Source: Myxococcales bacterium (GTDB lineage: Bacteria > Myxococcota_A > Polyangia > Haliangiales > Haliangiaceae). From it: a stretch of 64,000 nucleotides of DNA. Where the stretch lies: the NCBI GenBank assembly GCA_016707895.1, contig JADJGV010000008.1, positions 1-64,000 of the forward strand, read 5' to 3'. Below are positions 28,653 through 36,815 of this stretch, piece by piece. The translations under genes were made by a program, and so were the position numbers. Under the pieces are notes generated by a model, which was not told the DNA's origin, ran no database searches, and worked only from the letters and a program-made list of their open reading frames with translations. Numbering within the stretch: the first letter of the stretch is position 1; the number at the start of each line of letters is the position of its first letter.

Positions 28653-28680
28653 ATCATACACGAACAAGGCGCCGTGGCAA
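28653..28680 (-). promoter_or_regulatory. Promoter of the ADP-ribosylglycohydrolase gene
   Basis: TTGCCA (28675-28680), a 16-base spacer and TATGAT (28653-28658), each five of six to consensus. The ATG at 28645 follows the -10 by seven bases, consistent with leaderless transcription. Confidence 0.65.
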
Positions 28681-28704
28681 CCGGGCGATGAGCCGGCGTC
28701 GCCA

Positions 28705-28754
28705 CCGCCCGTGTGACGGGCGGCGGCGCGGTGTCACCGCCCCGGTGACACCGC
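28705..28754. promoter_or_regulatory. Two consecutive perfect inverted repeats in divergent gap
   Basis: CCGCCCGT-GTG-ACGGGCGG (28705-28723) is followed by GCGGTGTCACCG-CCC-CGGTGACACCGC (28728-28754). In the second, each arm contains the near-palindrome GGTGTCACC or GGTGACACC, so it can also be read as two operators 14 bases apart. It lies upstream of the 28808 gene and behind the divergent promoter. Confidence 0.55.
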
Positions 28755-28807
28755 AGCCTGTCGACGACGACTTGCGCTGGCCCTGGCGTTGCAGAAGGCG
28801 CGCCGCG

Positions 28808-30976
28808 ATGACACCTCGATTCGCTCACCTCTTGTTCTGTGCCCTGCCGCTCGCCGGTTGCATGCTCGACGCCGCCGACGACGCCGCGGCCCCGCTCGGC
28901 GACGCGTCCGCCGAGCTCACCGGCGCCAACGTCGCGCTCTACACCTGGTACAGCCCGTCGCGCGGCGACTACTTCACCACCAGCGACCCGGCGTGGATCG
29001 GCAGCCCCGGCGCGACTCGCTCGCCCGACTACCGGTTCGTCCGCGTCGAGGGCCACGTCCTCGGCGCCGCGTGGCCGCAGGAGGGCACCACGCCGCTCTA
29101 CCACTGGTGGAACCCGACCCGCGGCGACAACTTCCTCACGACGTCGTCGGCGTGGGCCGGCACGGTCGGCACGGTGCGCAGCGGTTACACGCTGTTCCGC
29201 ATCGAGGGCCACGTCTACCAGCGTCCGCTGATGGACACCGTGCCGCTGCGGCTGTACTGGAACGGCGGTCTCGAGGACAACTGGGCGAGCGCCGATCCGG
29301 ACTACAGCGACTGGACGCCCCCGGCGAGCTACGTCGGCGGCGGCATCCAGGGCTACATCCTCGCGCCGATCGATCGCGATCAGGATGTGACCCGCGACCA
29401 GCTCGGCTGGGGGAGCCTGCGCCGCAACGGCGTGGCCGCGTCGGGCACCCGGCCGCTGATCACCGTCGCGATCGGCTTCACCGACGCCCCCTTGCCGAGC
29501 ACGGCGTGCGCCACCACCACGACGCGGCAGTTCGGCACGACCGCCCCGACCATCCGCGGCTACTTCGATGAGGTGTCGTCGCGACGGTTCGGCTGGAGCG
29601 ACGCCGGGTGCGTCACCCACCGCGCCGTCGACATCGCCGGCACGCCCGCCGACGAGAGCACGCTCGCGGGCAGCGAGCTGGGCGGCGCCGAGAGCTTCGG
29701 CATCCTCCAGCAGGCGCTGGTCGCCGCCGACGCCGCCGGCACCGACTTCGCGCGCTTCGACACCAACCCGCGCGACGGCCAGGTGCAGGTGCACGAACTG
29801 GGCATCGTCGCGATGTTCGCGCGCGACGTCGTGCGCGAGCGCGGGATCAGCGTGTACCTGCCGCGCTCGGCGGTGTGGATCGCCGGCGAGGCCGCGCACC
29901 TCAACCTCGACGCGACGTTCGCGCAGCGCGCGCACGAGATCATGCACATGCTGGTGTCCACCTCGGACGAGTACGGCTCGGGCTTCCACAGCGAAGGCCT
30001 GACGCTGATGTCGGCCACCTCCGGTGGCGCCGGTGACCTGCGGACCTGGTACCTCGATCCGTTCCTGCGCATGCGCCTGGGCTGGATCGAGCCGCGGATC
30101 GTGCCGCGCGGCATGGCCGGCGGTCAGTTCCCGGTCGACGCGGCGCAGGTCGGCATCGGTGACAGCGCCCGCGCGTGGTCGCGGCGCCCGCTGCTGTTCC
30201 AGGGGCCGAGCAACTCCGAGTACTACCTCGCCGAGTTCCGCAACAGCGCCAAGGGCGGCTACGACGCCAACATGTTCACCTGGGAGAACCAGACCAACGG
30301 CTTCGCGGTGTGGCAGGTGAAGACCGGGGCCGACGGCTTCCCGGTCACCATCCCCGGCATCGTCATCACCCCGGGCACCAACGGCCGCATCGACGCCACC
30401 CGCGCCGGCGACGACCTGTTCCAGGACAGCAACGCCGACGGCGTGGTCGAGCTGGTCACCCCGGGCCCCGATCGCGCGCTGCAGACCGTGCCGGCGGGCG
30501 ACGATCGCTACTGGGACGACGTGCTGATGTTCGTGCAGGGCGGCTCGAACGGCCAGCGCGGCTTCTCGAGCCTGCTGCAGCCGCAGCACGGCCAGCGCTC
30601 GTACTATGGCTACGGCCCGGTCTACCTGCCGTTCATCATGTCGCTGCGGGCCGGCGCGACGGCGGCCGACGGCAGCCGCGCCTTCCTCGAGTGGGGCGAC
30701 GCGCTGCCGCGGCTCGACTGGGGGCCCGGCACGGCCACCCGCGACGTCACCTTCGACGTCGGCGGGGCGTTCGGCACGAGCCAGCGCGGTCGGGTGGTCA
30801 GCCTGTACCACCCGGCGCTCGGCAACCGCGACATCACCGTCGTGGCGTGGGAGGCCGACCGCCTTCGCCTGCGTGTGCCGTCGGCGACCGTCGCCGCCGG
30901 CACCTACACGCTGCGCATCTACGGCGACGCCACCCGCGTCACCGCGTCGAACGGCCTGGCGCTCACGGTCTACTGA
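28808..30976 (+). CDS. Secreted HExxH metalloprotease-like lipoprotein
   Basis: A 722-residue exported protein with a lipobox ending at Cys18 (PLAGC). Residues about 40-195 hold three repeats with Tyr-Trp-(Tyr/Asn)-Pro-x-Arg-Gly-Asp-x-Phe-x-Thr-(Thr/Ser) character (third degenerate), like the DUF5648 beta-trefoil of secreted hydrolases. A peptidase M6-like region follows, with the zinc motif HEIMH at H376-E377-H380 and later blocks YYLAEFRN and GFAVWQV. A C-terminal Ig-like domain ends the protein. AGAAGG (28793-28798) supports ATG 28808. Convergent with the next lipoprotein gene. Confidence 0.75.
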   Translation: MTPRFAHLLFCALPLAGCMLDAADDAAAPLGDASAELTGANVALYTWYSPSRGDYFTTSDPAWIGSPGATRSPDYRFVRVEGHVLGAAWPQEGTTPLYHWWNPTRGDNFLTTSSAWAGTVGTVRSGYTLFRIEGHVYQRPLMDTVPLRLYWNGGLEDNWASADPDYSDWTPPASYVGGGIQGYILAPIDRDQDVTRDQLGWGSLRRNGVAASGTRPLITVAIGFTDAPLPSTACATTTTRQFGTTAPTIRGYFDEVSSRRFGWSDAGCVTHRAVDIAGTPADESTLAGSELGGAESFGILQQALVAADAAGTDFARFDTNPRDGQVQVHELGIVAMFARDVVRERGISVYLPRSAVWIAGEAAHLNLDATFAQRAHEIMHMLVSTSDEYGSGFHSEGLTLMSATSGGAGDLRTWYLDPFLRMRLGWIEPRIVPRGMAGGQFPVDAAQVGIGDSARAWSRRPLLFQGPSNSEYYLAEFRNSAKGGYDANMFTWENQTNGFAVWQVKTGADGFPVTIPGIVITPGTNGRIDATRAGDDLFQDSNADGVVELVTPGPDRALQTVPAGDDRYWDDVLMFVQGGSNGQRGFSSLLQPQHGQRSYYGYGPVYLPFIMSLRAGATAADGSRAFLEWGDALPRLDWGPGTATRDVTFDVGGAFGTSQRGRVVSLYHPALGNRDITVVAWEADRLRLRVPSATVAAGTYTLRIYGDATRVTASNGLALTVY

Positions 30977-30985
30977 GCGGCGCGG

Positions 30986-31894
30986 TCAGCGCCGGCTGGC
31001 GCGCACGGTCAGCCGGCCGCTGTCGTCGACCAGCGCGACCGCGAGGTGGTAGCGCCCGCGCTGCAGCGCGACGCCATCGAGGGCGGCGACCGCGTCGGCG
31101 AAGGCCGCGCGCCGCTCGGCCGGCGACGCCCCGGCCATGCGCACGTGGCGGGCCAGGAAGTCGTCGACGCCCACCGCGTACGCGGCGCGCGTCGCCAGCA
31201 TGTGGTCGAGCTCGGCGAACAGCGGCTCGGCGAGCGGATCGAGCTCGCGCTGCGCCGCCGGCGGCGGGTCGAAGCGCTGGTTCGAGCGCAGCGCCCCGGT
31301 GGCCGCGTCGCGCACCTCGATCCACCGCTTGGCCTCGCTGCCGAACACCGTCGGGTGGCCGGCGATCAGCCGCAGCTGGGCCCGCATGCGGTACTTGCTG
31401 TGCGCCACCGGCCCCATGCCGTCGAGGCGCACCGCCCACGCCGCCACGCCGTCGGCGATCGCGTAGGCCGCCAGCGCGACGCCGCTCTGGATCCGCCCGT
31501 AGGTGGCGACGTAGATCCGGGCGTCGTCGGCCGCCACCAGCGCGCCGCTCAGGTGCCCGCCGCGGCCGACCTGGACGGTCCAGCCCGGCGCCCCCACCCG
31601 TGTCAGCGTGATCGCCCGGTCCCAGTCGTCGTCCCGCCCGGGCGCCAGCGCGACCACGTAGCGGGCGCCGCCGTGCTCGACCGCCAGGTCGACCGCCGGG
31701 AACAGGTCCGGCGCCCCGCTCCACGCCCAGGCCGGCGGCCCGGCCGGGGCCGCGTCCGCCGCCACCGGCGCGGCGGCGTCCGCTGGCGTCCGCGCGTCGG
31801 CGGGCGCCGCCGGCCGCGCCTCCCGCGGACCGCCGCACGCCGCTACGCCTACCATCGCGACCGCTGCAAGCGCGTTCATCTGCATGAAGCCCAT
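30986..31894 (-). CDS. Lipoprotein of unknown function
   Basis: About 302 residues with a lipobox ending at VGVAAC and a long Ala/Pro linker. The middle (about residues 65-165) has strand-rich blocks such as DDARIYVATYGRIQSG and AAYAIADGVAAWAVRLDG that resemble quinoprotein-like propeller repeats, but too few for a full propeller. The C-terminal part is helical. The start is ambiguous: ATG 31894, 31885 or 31879 are in frame, and GAGGT best fits 31885. Function unknown. Confidence 0.6.
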   Translation of the reverse strand: MGFMQMNALAAVAMVGVAACGGPREARPAAPADARTPADAAAPVAADAAPAGPPAWAWSGAPDLFPAVDLAVEHGGARYVVALAPGRDDDWDRAITLTRVGAPGWTVQVGRGGHLSGALVAADDARIYVATYGRIQSGVALAAYAIADGVAAWAVRLDGMGPVAHSKYRMRAQLRLIAGHPTVFGSEAKRWIEVRDAATGALRSNQRFDPPPAAQRELDPLAEPLFAELDHMLATRAAYAVGVDDFLARHVRMAGASPAERRAAFADAVAALDGVALQRGRYHLAVALVDDSGRLTVRASRR

Positions 31895-31969
31895 GACCTC
31901 GGTGTCATCGACCGCGCCGCAGGTGTCGCGGCCGGCCAGGCCGCGATCATGCGTCGACGCCGACGATGC

Positions 31970-31975
31970 TACGCT
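31970..31975 (+). promoter_or_regulatory. TACGCT -10 box for leaderless transcript
   Basis: TACGCT ends eight bases before ATG 31984 in the 89-base divergent gap. No Shine-Dalgarno sequence intervenes. Confidence 0.4.
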
Positions 31976-31983
31976 GTGGTTGC

Positions 31984-32844
31984 ATGCGACGCGTCTGGCT
32001 GGCCGGTTTTCTGTTCGCCTGTGGGAGTGAGCGCGACCCGTGGCCGGAGCATCGACCGCGCGCGCGTGAGGACGCCGGGGAACGCCTGATCGATGCGCCA
32101 CTGGCCATCGACGCCGGATTGCCCGTCGACACCACCGGGATGGTGTTGATCCCGGGCGGCCCGTACCTGAAGGGGTGTCCTCTCGGCGCGCGCACGTGCA
32201 GCGGCGCAGGCGAATGGAACGTCAAGGCGTTCTACATGGACCAGACCGAGGTGACCGTGGCCGCCTACGGCGCGTGTGTCACTGCCGGCGTGTGTAGCGC
32301 GCCGCGCGTGGGCGAGTACTGCGACGAGAACGAACTCAACTGGGGACACGCCGATCGCGGCAGCCATCCCATCAACTGCGTGACGTTCGAGCATGCGCTC
32401 ACGTACTGCAACTGGCTGGGCAAGCGCTTGCCCGCCGCCGACGAGTGGGAGAAGGCAGCCCGCGGCACCGACGGTCGGATCTATCCGTGGGGCGATCAGC
32501 GTCCGAGCTGTAGCCGGGCCGTCGTCGCAGGCTGCACAAAGGGAATGACGGCGCCCGTCGGCTCACGACCGTTGGGCGCCAGCCCTTACGGCCTCCTCGA
32601 CATGACCGGGAACGTCAGCGAGATCGCCTTGGATGACAACTGGATCCGGTACGAGATGGACCGGCGCGAGATCACGTTGCCGGGGCTGCGCCCGTTCGGC
32701 GAGGATCGCGGCTCCGCACGCGGCGGCGGCTTCGCCTTCAAGGCGACCTCGTATGCGTTCAAGACGTGGCAAGCGACACTCGCCCTCGCAGCCCCCTACG
32801 TCGGCTTTCGCTGCGCATTCCTCGCCCCGAAGCGCCGGCCGTGA
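31984..32844 (+). CDS. FGE-sulfatase-fold lipoprotein
   Basis: A 286-residue protein with a short lipoprotein signal ending at FLFACGS, then a formylglycine-generating-enzyme (SUMF1) fold: GMVLIPGGPYLKG opens it, followed by FYMDQTEVTVAAYGACV, NWLGKRLPAADEWEKAARG, YPWGD, GLLDMTGNVSE, SARGGGF and the closing GFRCAF. Such myxobacterial lipoproteins usually serve as binding or structural FGE-like domains; I cannot confirm catalytic Cys residues. It starts a stretch of lower GC. Confidence 0.85.
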   Translation: MRRVWLAGFLFACGSERDPWPEHRPRAREDAGERLIDAPLAIDAGLPVDTTGMVLIPGGPYLKGCPLGARTCSGAGEWNVKAFYMDQTEVTVAAYGACVTAGVCSAPRVGEYCDENELNWGHADRGSHPINCVTFEHALTYCNWLGKRLPAADEWEKAARGTDGRIYPWGDQRPSCSRAVVAGCTKGMTAPVGSRPLGASPYGLLDMTGNVSEIALDDNWIRYEMDRREITLPGLRPFGEDRGSARGGGFAFKATSYAFKTWQATLALAAPYVGFRCAFLAPKRRP

Positions 32845-32865
32845 CGGCCACGCCTGTAGGAGTCG

Positions 32866-33918
32866 TCAGAACGCCCGCAGCGGCTTGCCTTCCATGGTCC
32901 GCCACAGCGCTGCCACGCCCCCGACTTCCTCCACGCGGTCGTCGGAGCTTCGCGCCGTCCGGGTGCCCGCCGCATCCTGGCGAAGCACGATCTCCTCGCT
33001 GTTGTGCGCGAGCACCAGCCGGATCTCGACGTCCCACCCGTGGAGATCGGCCAGCGCCTTGCCATCCGCGTGCTCCAACATGGTCGCGGACATCTCGTTC
33101 ACGTCGTAGCGGCCGAACGCGACGCGCGAGAACACGATGTTCATCGGATCGCCGTGGCGGCTCCGCGTGTCGAGGTTGACATGTCCGCTCACCCGAACCC
33201 TGCGGCGCTCCGCCTGTAGGTCGCGCCCGCGCACTTCCTCCCCATCCGAGACTCCGGTGGCGCGAAAGCGCAGGTACGCGTCGAGCATCCGGCGGAATCC
33301 CACGTCGACGCCGCTCTGCGCCGAGATCCCGGCAGCCGCGATCGACCGCACTGACTCGGCGAGACGGTCGTGGGCCGCGCGGTACTGGTGAACAGTACCC
33401 TTCGACAACTCGTAGAACGCCTGGCTGTCCGCTTCCGTGGCAGCAGCGAGTCCGGCCTGCACGTCGTGTGACGCCACGCGGGTCAACGCCTCTCGTGCCG
33501 CGCCGTACTCCTGCAGCAACGCGCCGTATTGCTTCATCAAGGCGCGTGTCGCTACGTCGCCACCGCGCCCGGCGATCCCGCTGACCGCGCCCACGTTCGC
33601 GATGTGGCCGTCGACCTCTGCGACTGCTTGCTCCGCCTGGTAGGCGGTCAAGCCTAGCTGGAGCACCTTCGACACCGCCATCGTGATCGGGTTCTGGTCG
33701 GCCACGGCGTCGACCGCCTCGGCGGTCAAGAACTTGGCGACCTCGGCATCGCGATCTGCGCGCAACGTCCCCAAGGCCGACAGGCCCTCCTGCGTCAGCC
33801 AGGTCACGATTCGCTGATTCAGCGTCGTGCCGGCTCGCACGATCTGGTCGCCGAAGTGCTCGACAGCGGCATCGGCATGGGGCACCAGCGACTGGTAGTT
33901 CATGGGCAGCGTCGACAC
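32866..33918 (-). CDS. Hypothetical helical protein
   Basis: 350 residues from GTG 33918. The N-terminal 220 residues are long amphipathic helices with many Ala, Gln and Glu and no membrane segment; the last 120 are beta-rich (RRVRVSGHVNLDTRSRHGD, VFSRVAFGRYDVNEMSATML). No recognised family. The frame remains open and coding-like for about 120 bases upstream of 33918 but has no ATG, GTG or TTG there, so the true N-terminus is uncertain: see the finding on 33919-34050. Convergent with the FGE-fold gene. Confidence 0.6.
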   Translation of the reverse strand: MSTLPMNYQSLVPHADAAVEHFGDQIVRAGTTLNQRIVTWLTQEGLSALGTLRADRDAEVAKFLTAEAVDAVADQNPITMAVSKVLQLGLTAYQAEQAVAEVDGHIANVGAVSGIAGRGGDVATRALMKQYGALLQEYGAAREALTRVASHDVQAGLAAATEADSQAFYELSKGTVHQYRAAHDRLAESVRSIAAAGISAQSGVDVGFRRMLDAYLRFRATGVSDGEEVRGRDLQAERRRVRVSGHVNLDTRSRHGDPMNIVFSRVAFGRYDVNEMSATMLEHADGKALADLHGWDVEIRLVLAHNSEEIVLRQDAAGTRTARSSDDRVEEVGGVAALWRTMEGKPLRAF

Positions 33919-34046
33919 CGCGTCCGCGGCGCGGTCGCGCAGTGCCCGCTTCTGGGCCGCGGTCCGCGGCGCGTTGGCGTCTGGCAGGTCCTCGATCGGG
34001 ACCGGCCCCGACGGATCGCGAGCCGCGTCCTCAGCCGCGGTTCCGG

Positions 34047-35129
34047 CTACTGGATCGCTTCACCCTCGAGTTCGACCCGTTGTTCGTGCTGTCCGTAGCG
34101 CAGCACCAGGTGCCCTCGGACAGTCCCTGGACGTAGGGGCATGAAGGCGATCGGAAGCTGCGCCCGAGGCGCGTTCTTGGACTCGGGCTCGACGCTCAAG
34201 TCACTCGGGGCAGTGAACGAACCATCACCGCCTTCGATCGACACATTGACCGCCACTCGACCTTCGTTGGGACTCGCGACGCCCAGCCACTGGGGCAACA
34301 AGGGTCGGCCAACCACGCCATTGAAATGGAGCTTGTCACTCAGGATGCGGAGCGGTTGTGCGACGGGTGCGGGGATCGGTTCGGTGACCGGGGCGGGCAC
34401 GGGCAAGGGCGCTCGCTCCGGGACGGCCGGCGCAGCAGGCGGCTCAGCCGCGCGTGTGGGATCGGCCGCTGGCGCCGACGGTGCCCATGGCTTACCTGAG
34501 GCGCGCACGACGATGTCGAAGGTCTCGCCCGTGTCCGTGGTGATCTTGACCAACCCGGCGTCGACCCCTACGGTGCGCGCGGTGAACTCAAGGCGCACGA
34601 CCGCATAGTCCCCAGGCTCGATGTCGCCTTGCCCCTTGTCGTCGATCGAGGCGCGGTAGTTGGTCGACACGGCGGTTGCCACGCGCGCGATGTGGACGGG
34701 CTGCTGCCCGCGATTGTAGACGTAGATCGGCACCACGCGCTGCGCGAGCAACTCGACATCCCCGAGGTCGACCAACGATTCAAACTCGAGCCGCGTCGGC
34801 GCCGAGACCTCGTCGGTGACATCGGTCCCCGCAGTCATGCCGCTCGCGTCGTCCAGCGCGGCAAGCACCTTCCCGGTGAACGCATTGCCCCGCTGGGACT
34901 GAAGCACGCCGATCTCGGCGTCTCGTTCTTGCGGCGCCAGGCCGCGCAACCGTGCGGCGGCCTGGGTCACCGATCCCAGTGCGCCGTGGGCTGCCACGGA
35001 GGGCGCGCGCGCATCTCCCGGCCCCGCGGTGCCCACCGGCGCCTCGGTCCTCGCCGCTTCCATCAGTCGCTCGCTGGCCATACCCCTATATACGTCAGAA
35101 GTCGGTCCGGCCTCCCCGTCGTTCGTCAA
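34047..35129 (-). CDS. Protein with two ASH-type Ig domains
   Basis: 360 residues from TTG 35129, supported by AGGAG at 35139-35143 nine bases upstream. The N-terminal part has a short motif (RDAEIGVLQSQRGNAFTGKVL) of the type that opens many myxobacterial accessory proteins. Two beta-sandwich domains follow, about 105-205 and 255-360, with strands such as RVVPIYVYNRGQQPVHIARV and the closing LRYGQHEQRVELEGEA, typical of ASH/choice-of-anchor Ig folds. A Pro/Ala linker separates them. No signal peptide is present. Function unknown; probably an interaction scaffold. Confidence 0.65.
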   Translation of the reverse strand: MTNDGEAGPTSDVYRGMASERLMEAARTEAPVGTAGPGDARAPSVAAHGALGSVTQAAARLRGLAPQERDAEIGVLQSQRGNAFTGKVLAALDDASGMTAGTDVTDEVSAPTRLEFESLVDLGDVELLAQRVVPIYVYNRGQQPVHIARVATAVSTNYRASIDDKGQGDIEPGDYAVVRLEFTARTVGVDAGLVKITTDTGETFDIVVRASGKPWAPSAPAADPTRAAEPPAAPAVPERAPLPVPAPVTEPIPAPVAQPLRILSDKLHFNGVVGRPLLPQWLGVASPNEGRVAVNVSIEGGDGSFTAPSDLSVEPESKNAPRAQLPIAFMPLRPGTVRGHLVLRYGQHEQRVELEGEAIQ

Positions 35130-35221
35130 ATCAGCCTGCTCCTAATGTGATATACATTACGAGAATCTCACAGGAGAAGCCCACTCCCACGATTTCGTCT
35201 ACGGCCTGCGGTGCGACCGTC

Positions 35222-35237
35222 GAAAGGCACGCCTTTC
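35222..35237. promoter_or_regulatory. Palindrome GAAAGGC-AC-GCCTTTC
   Basis: Seven-base perfect arms around two bases, in the gap between the delta-60 repeat gene stop (35266) and the TTG start at 35129. Being downstream of one gene and upstream of the other on the same strand, it may be a terminator hairpin or an operator. Confidence 0.4.
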
Positions 35238-35265
35238 ATCCACCGTGCCGCAGGGCAGCCTCCGA

Positions 35266-36813
35266 TCAGTACCAGGCCCGGGCCACGGCGGCTCGTCCGG
35301 CGAGGGGGCCAGCGATGTAGATGTATGGCAGGTCGATATCGACCATCGGCGTCGTTGGGATGCCACTAGCTACGCCGATGTCACGGGCACCGCTGGGATC
35401 GACGTCGATCAGGTGCGTGCCATCGGCGCGCAGGTGGTACAGAGTTGTTTGGGAGGCGTTGGCGCGCGGCGTGCCAATCACGATCAGGGTCCCGTCCGGC
35501 AATCGGGCGACCCCGTGCACACTCCCGAGTTCGTCGGACACGCCAAGCCACACACCATCACCGGCAAATGTCGAATCGGCCGCGCCGGCCCCGGTCAAGC
35601 GAACGAGCGCGCCACGCGATGACGCGCCCAGACACGTCAGCCCGCCGACCCACAAGCCGTTGGCGGGCGCCGGCGACAGGTGCCCGGCCAGTAGGCCACA
35701 CCCAGGCAACCCGATGAGGTCGTCCACGGCGACGTCACCGTTGGCTCCGAAGCCGGCGTCCGGGGCACCATGCACGTCCACGCCGTAGAGGTGGGTTGTA
35801 GTCGCCCCCGCGACCGCGATCACCACGCGCGGATCCGCGGCCGACACAGCGGTGACGATCGCGCCAGCCCAACGTAGATACCCCTGCGGGCCAAAGGCGG
35901 TGTCGCGGAAGCCCGATGGCAACAGCCGTGCAACCGCACCCTCGACCTCGACGCCGGTGTCATGGTCGCCGGCGACGTAGAGTGCCCCGTCGGCGCCGGC
36001 AACCACGACGTTCACCGTGAACGAGCCTGGCAGCGCGAACCCGCGCTCCGGGAACGCCGGGTCAGGCACCCCGGTGTCCGAAAACTGAAGGACCGCGCCG
36101 CCGAGGCTGACCCCACTCCCCCGGTCGATGTCTCCGGCAACGACCAACTTGAAGCGCCCGGCCGTGGAGGGCACGAGGAAGGCTCGACGTGGCATCGACG
36201 CGTCGAGCCCATCAGGTGCGACGGTGAGCACGCCGCCGGTCGCGAACGCCGCGTCGACGACTCCAGTCTCGTCAAATGCGTAGACGCGGTTCTCGGTCGC
36301 GACCAAGTGGCGGTTCCCGAGGCGCAGGTACCCCCCATACGTCCCGGAACTCGTCGCGGCGATGCCGAGGACGCCGAAGGTCTGATCGAGGGCACCGACA
36401 CCTCCCTTCAACCGCAGCCGTGCGCTCGCGTCTCGGGTCCCGTGGCCAGCATCGGCAACGATCGTCAAGTCGACCGTTTCGCCCGGACTGCCCGCGGCGA
36501 GCGCGACGTCGATCCGCAACTGACCACCGACAGCGCCAGCGGGGATGATCGCGGACGCCGCCGTGACACCCGTTGGCGCACCGACGAGGTTCAAGACGAT
36601 CGGCTCCTCGAACCCCGGCTCCCTCAGGATGCGCACGGCGACATCGACGGACTCCCCCACTCGAACCCAGGCTCCGGGGATCGGTTCGACGACGAACCCC
36701 GCCGTCGCGGCGTCCGCCGGCGCGATGTCTCGCGGACGATCGAACTGGCAGCCTGAGCCGACCCCGATCAGGCCGACCAGCAGGCACGACCGGCTGAACC
36801 GCGACGCTCGCAC
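35266..36813 (-). CDS. Delta-60 repeat lipoprotein
   Basis: A 515-residue lipoprotein (signal ending GVGSGC). After an Ig-like region (about residues 35-130) come delta-60 type repeats, each opening with a variant of D-x-x-F-G-x-x-G: LDQTFGVLG, DAAFATGG, DPAFPERG, DTAFGPQG, DAGFGANG and DSTFAGDG, expected to form a propeller. These occur in predicted secreted proteins of myxobacteria with no known reaction. GTG 36813 begins two bases after the stop of the Cys-rich gene, so the two are coupled. Confidence 0.8.
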   Translation of the reverse strand: MRASRFSRSCLLVGLIGVGSGCQFDRPRDIAPADAATAGFVVEPIPGAWVRVGESVDVAVRILREPGFEEPIVLNLVGAPTGVTAASAIIPAGAVGGQLRIDVALAAGSPGETVDLTIVADAGHGTRDASARLRLKGGVGALDQTFGVLGIAATSSGTYGGYLRLGNRHLVATENRVYAFDETGVVDAAFATGGVLTVAPDGLDASMPRRAFLVPSTAGRFKLVVAGDIDRGSGVSLGGAVLQFSDTGVPDPAFPERGFALPGSFTVNVVVAGADGALYVAGDHDTGVEVEGAVARLLPSGFRDTAFGPQGYLRWAGAIVTAVSAADPRVVIAVAGATTTHLYGVDVHGAPDAGFGANGDVAVDDLIGLPGCGLLAGHLSPAPANGLWVGGLTCLGASSRGALVRLTGAGAADSTFAGDGVWLGVSDELGSVHGVARLPDGTLIVIGTPRANASQTTLYHLRADGTHLIDVDPSGARDIGVASGIPTTPMVDIDLPYIYIAGPLAGRAAVARAWY

Positions 36814-36815
36814 GG

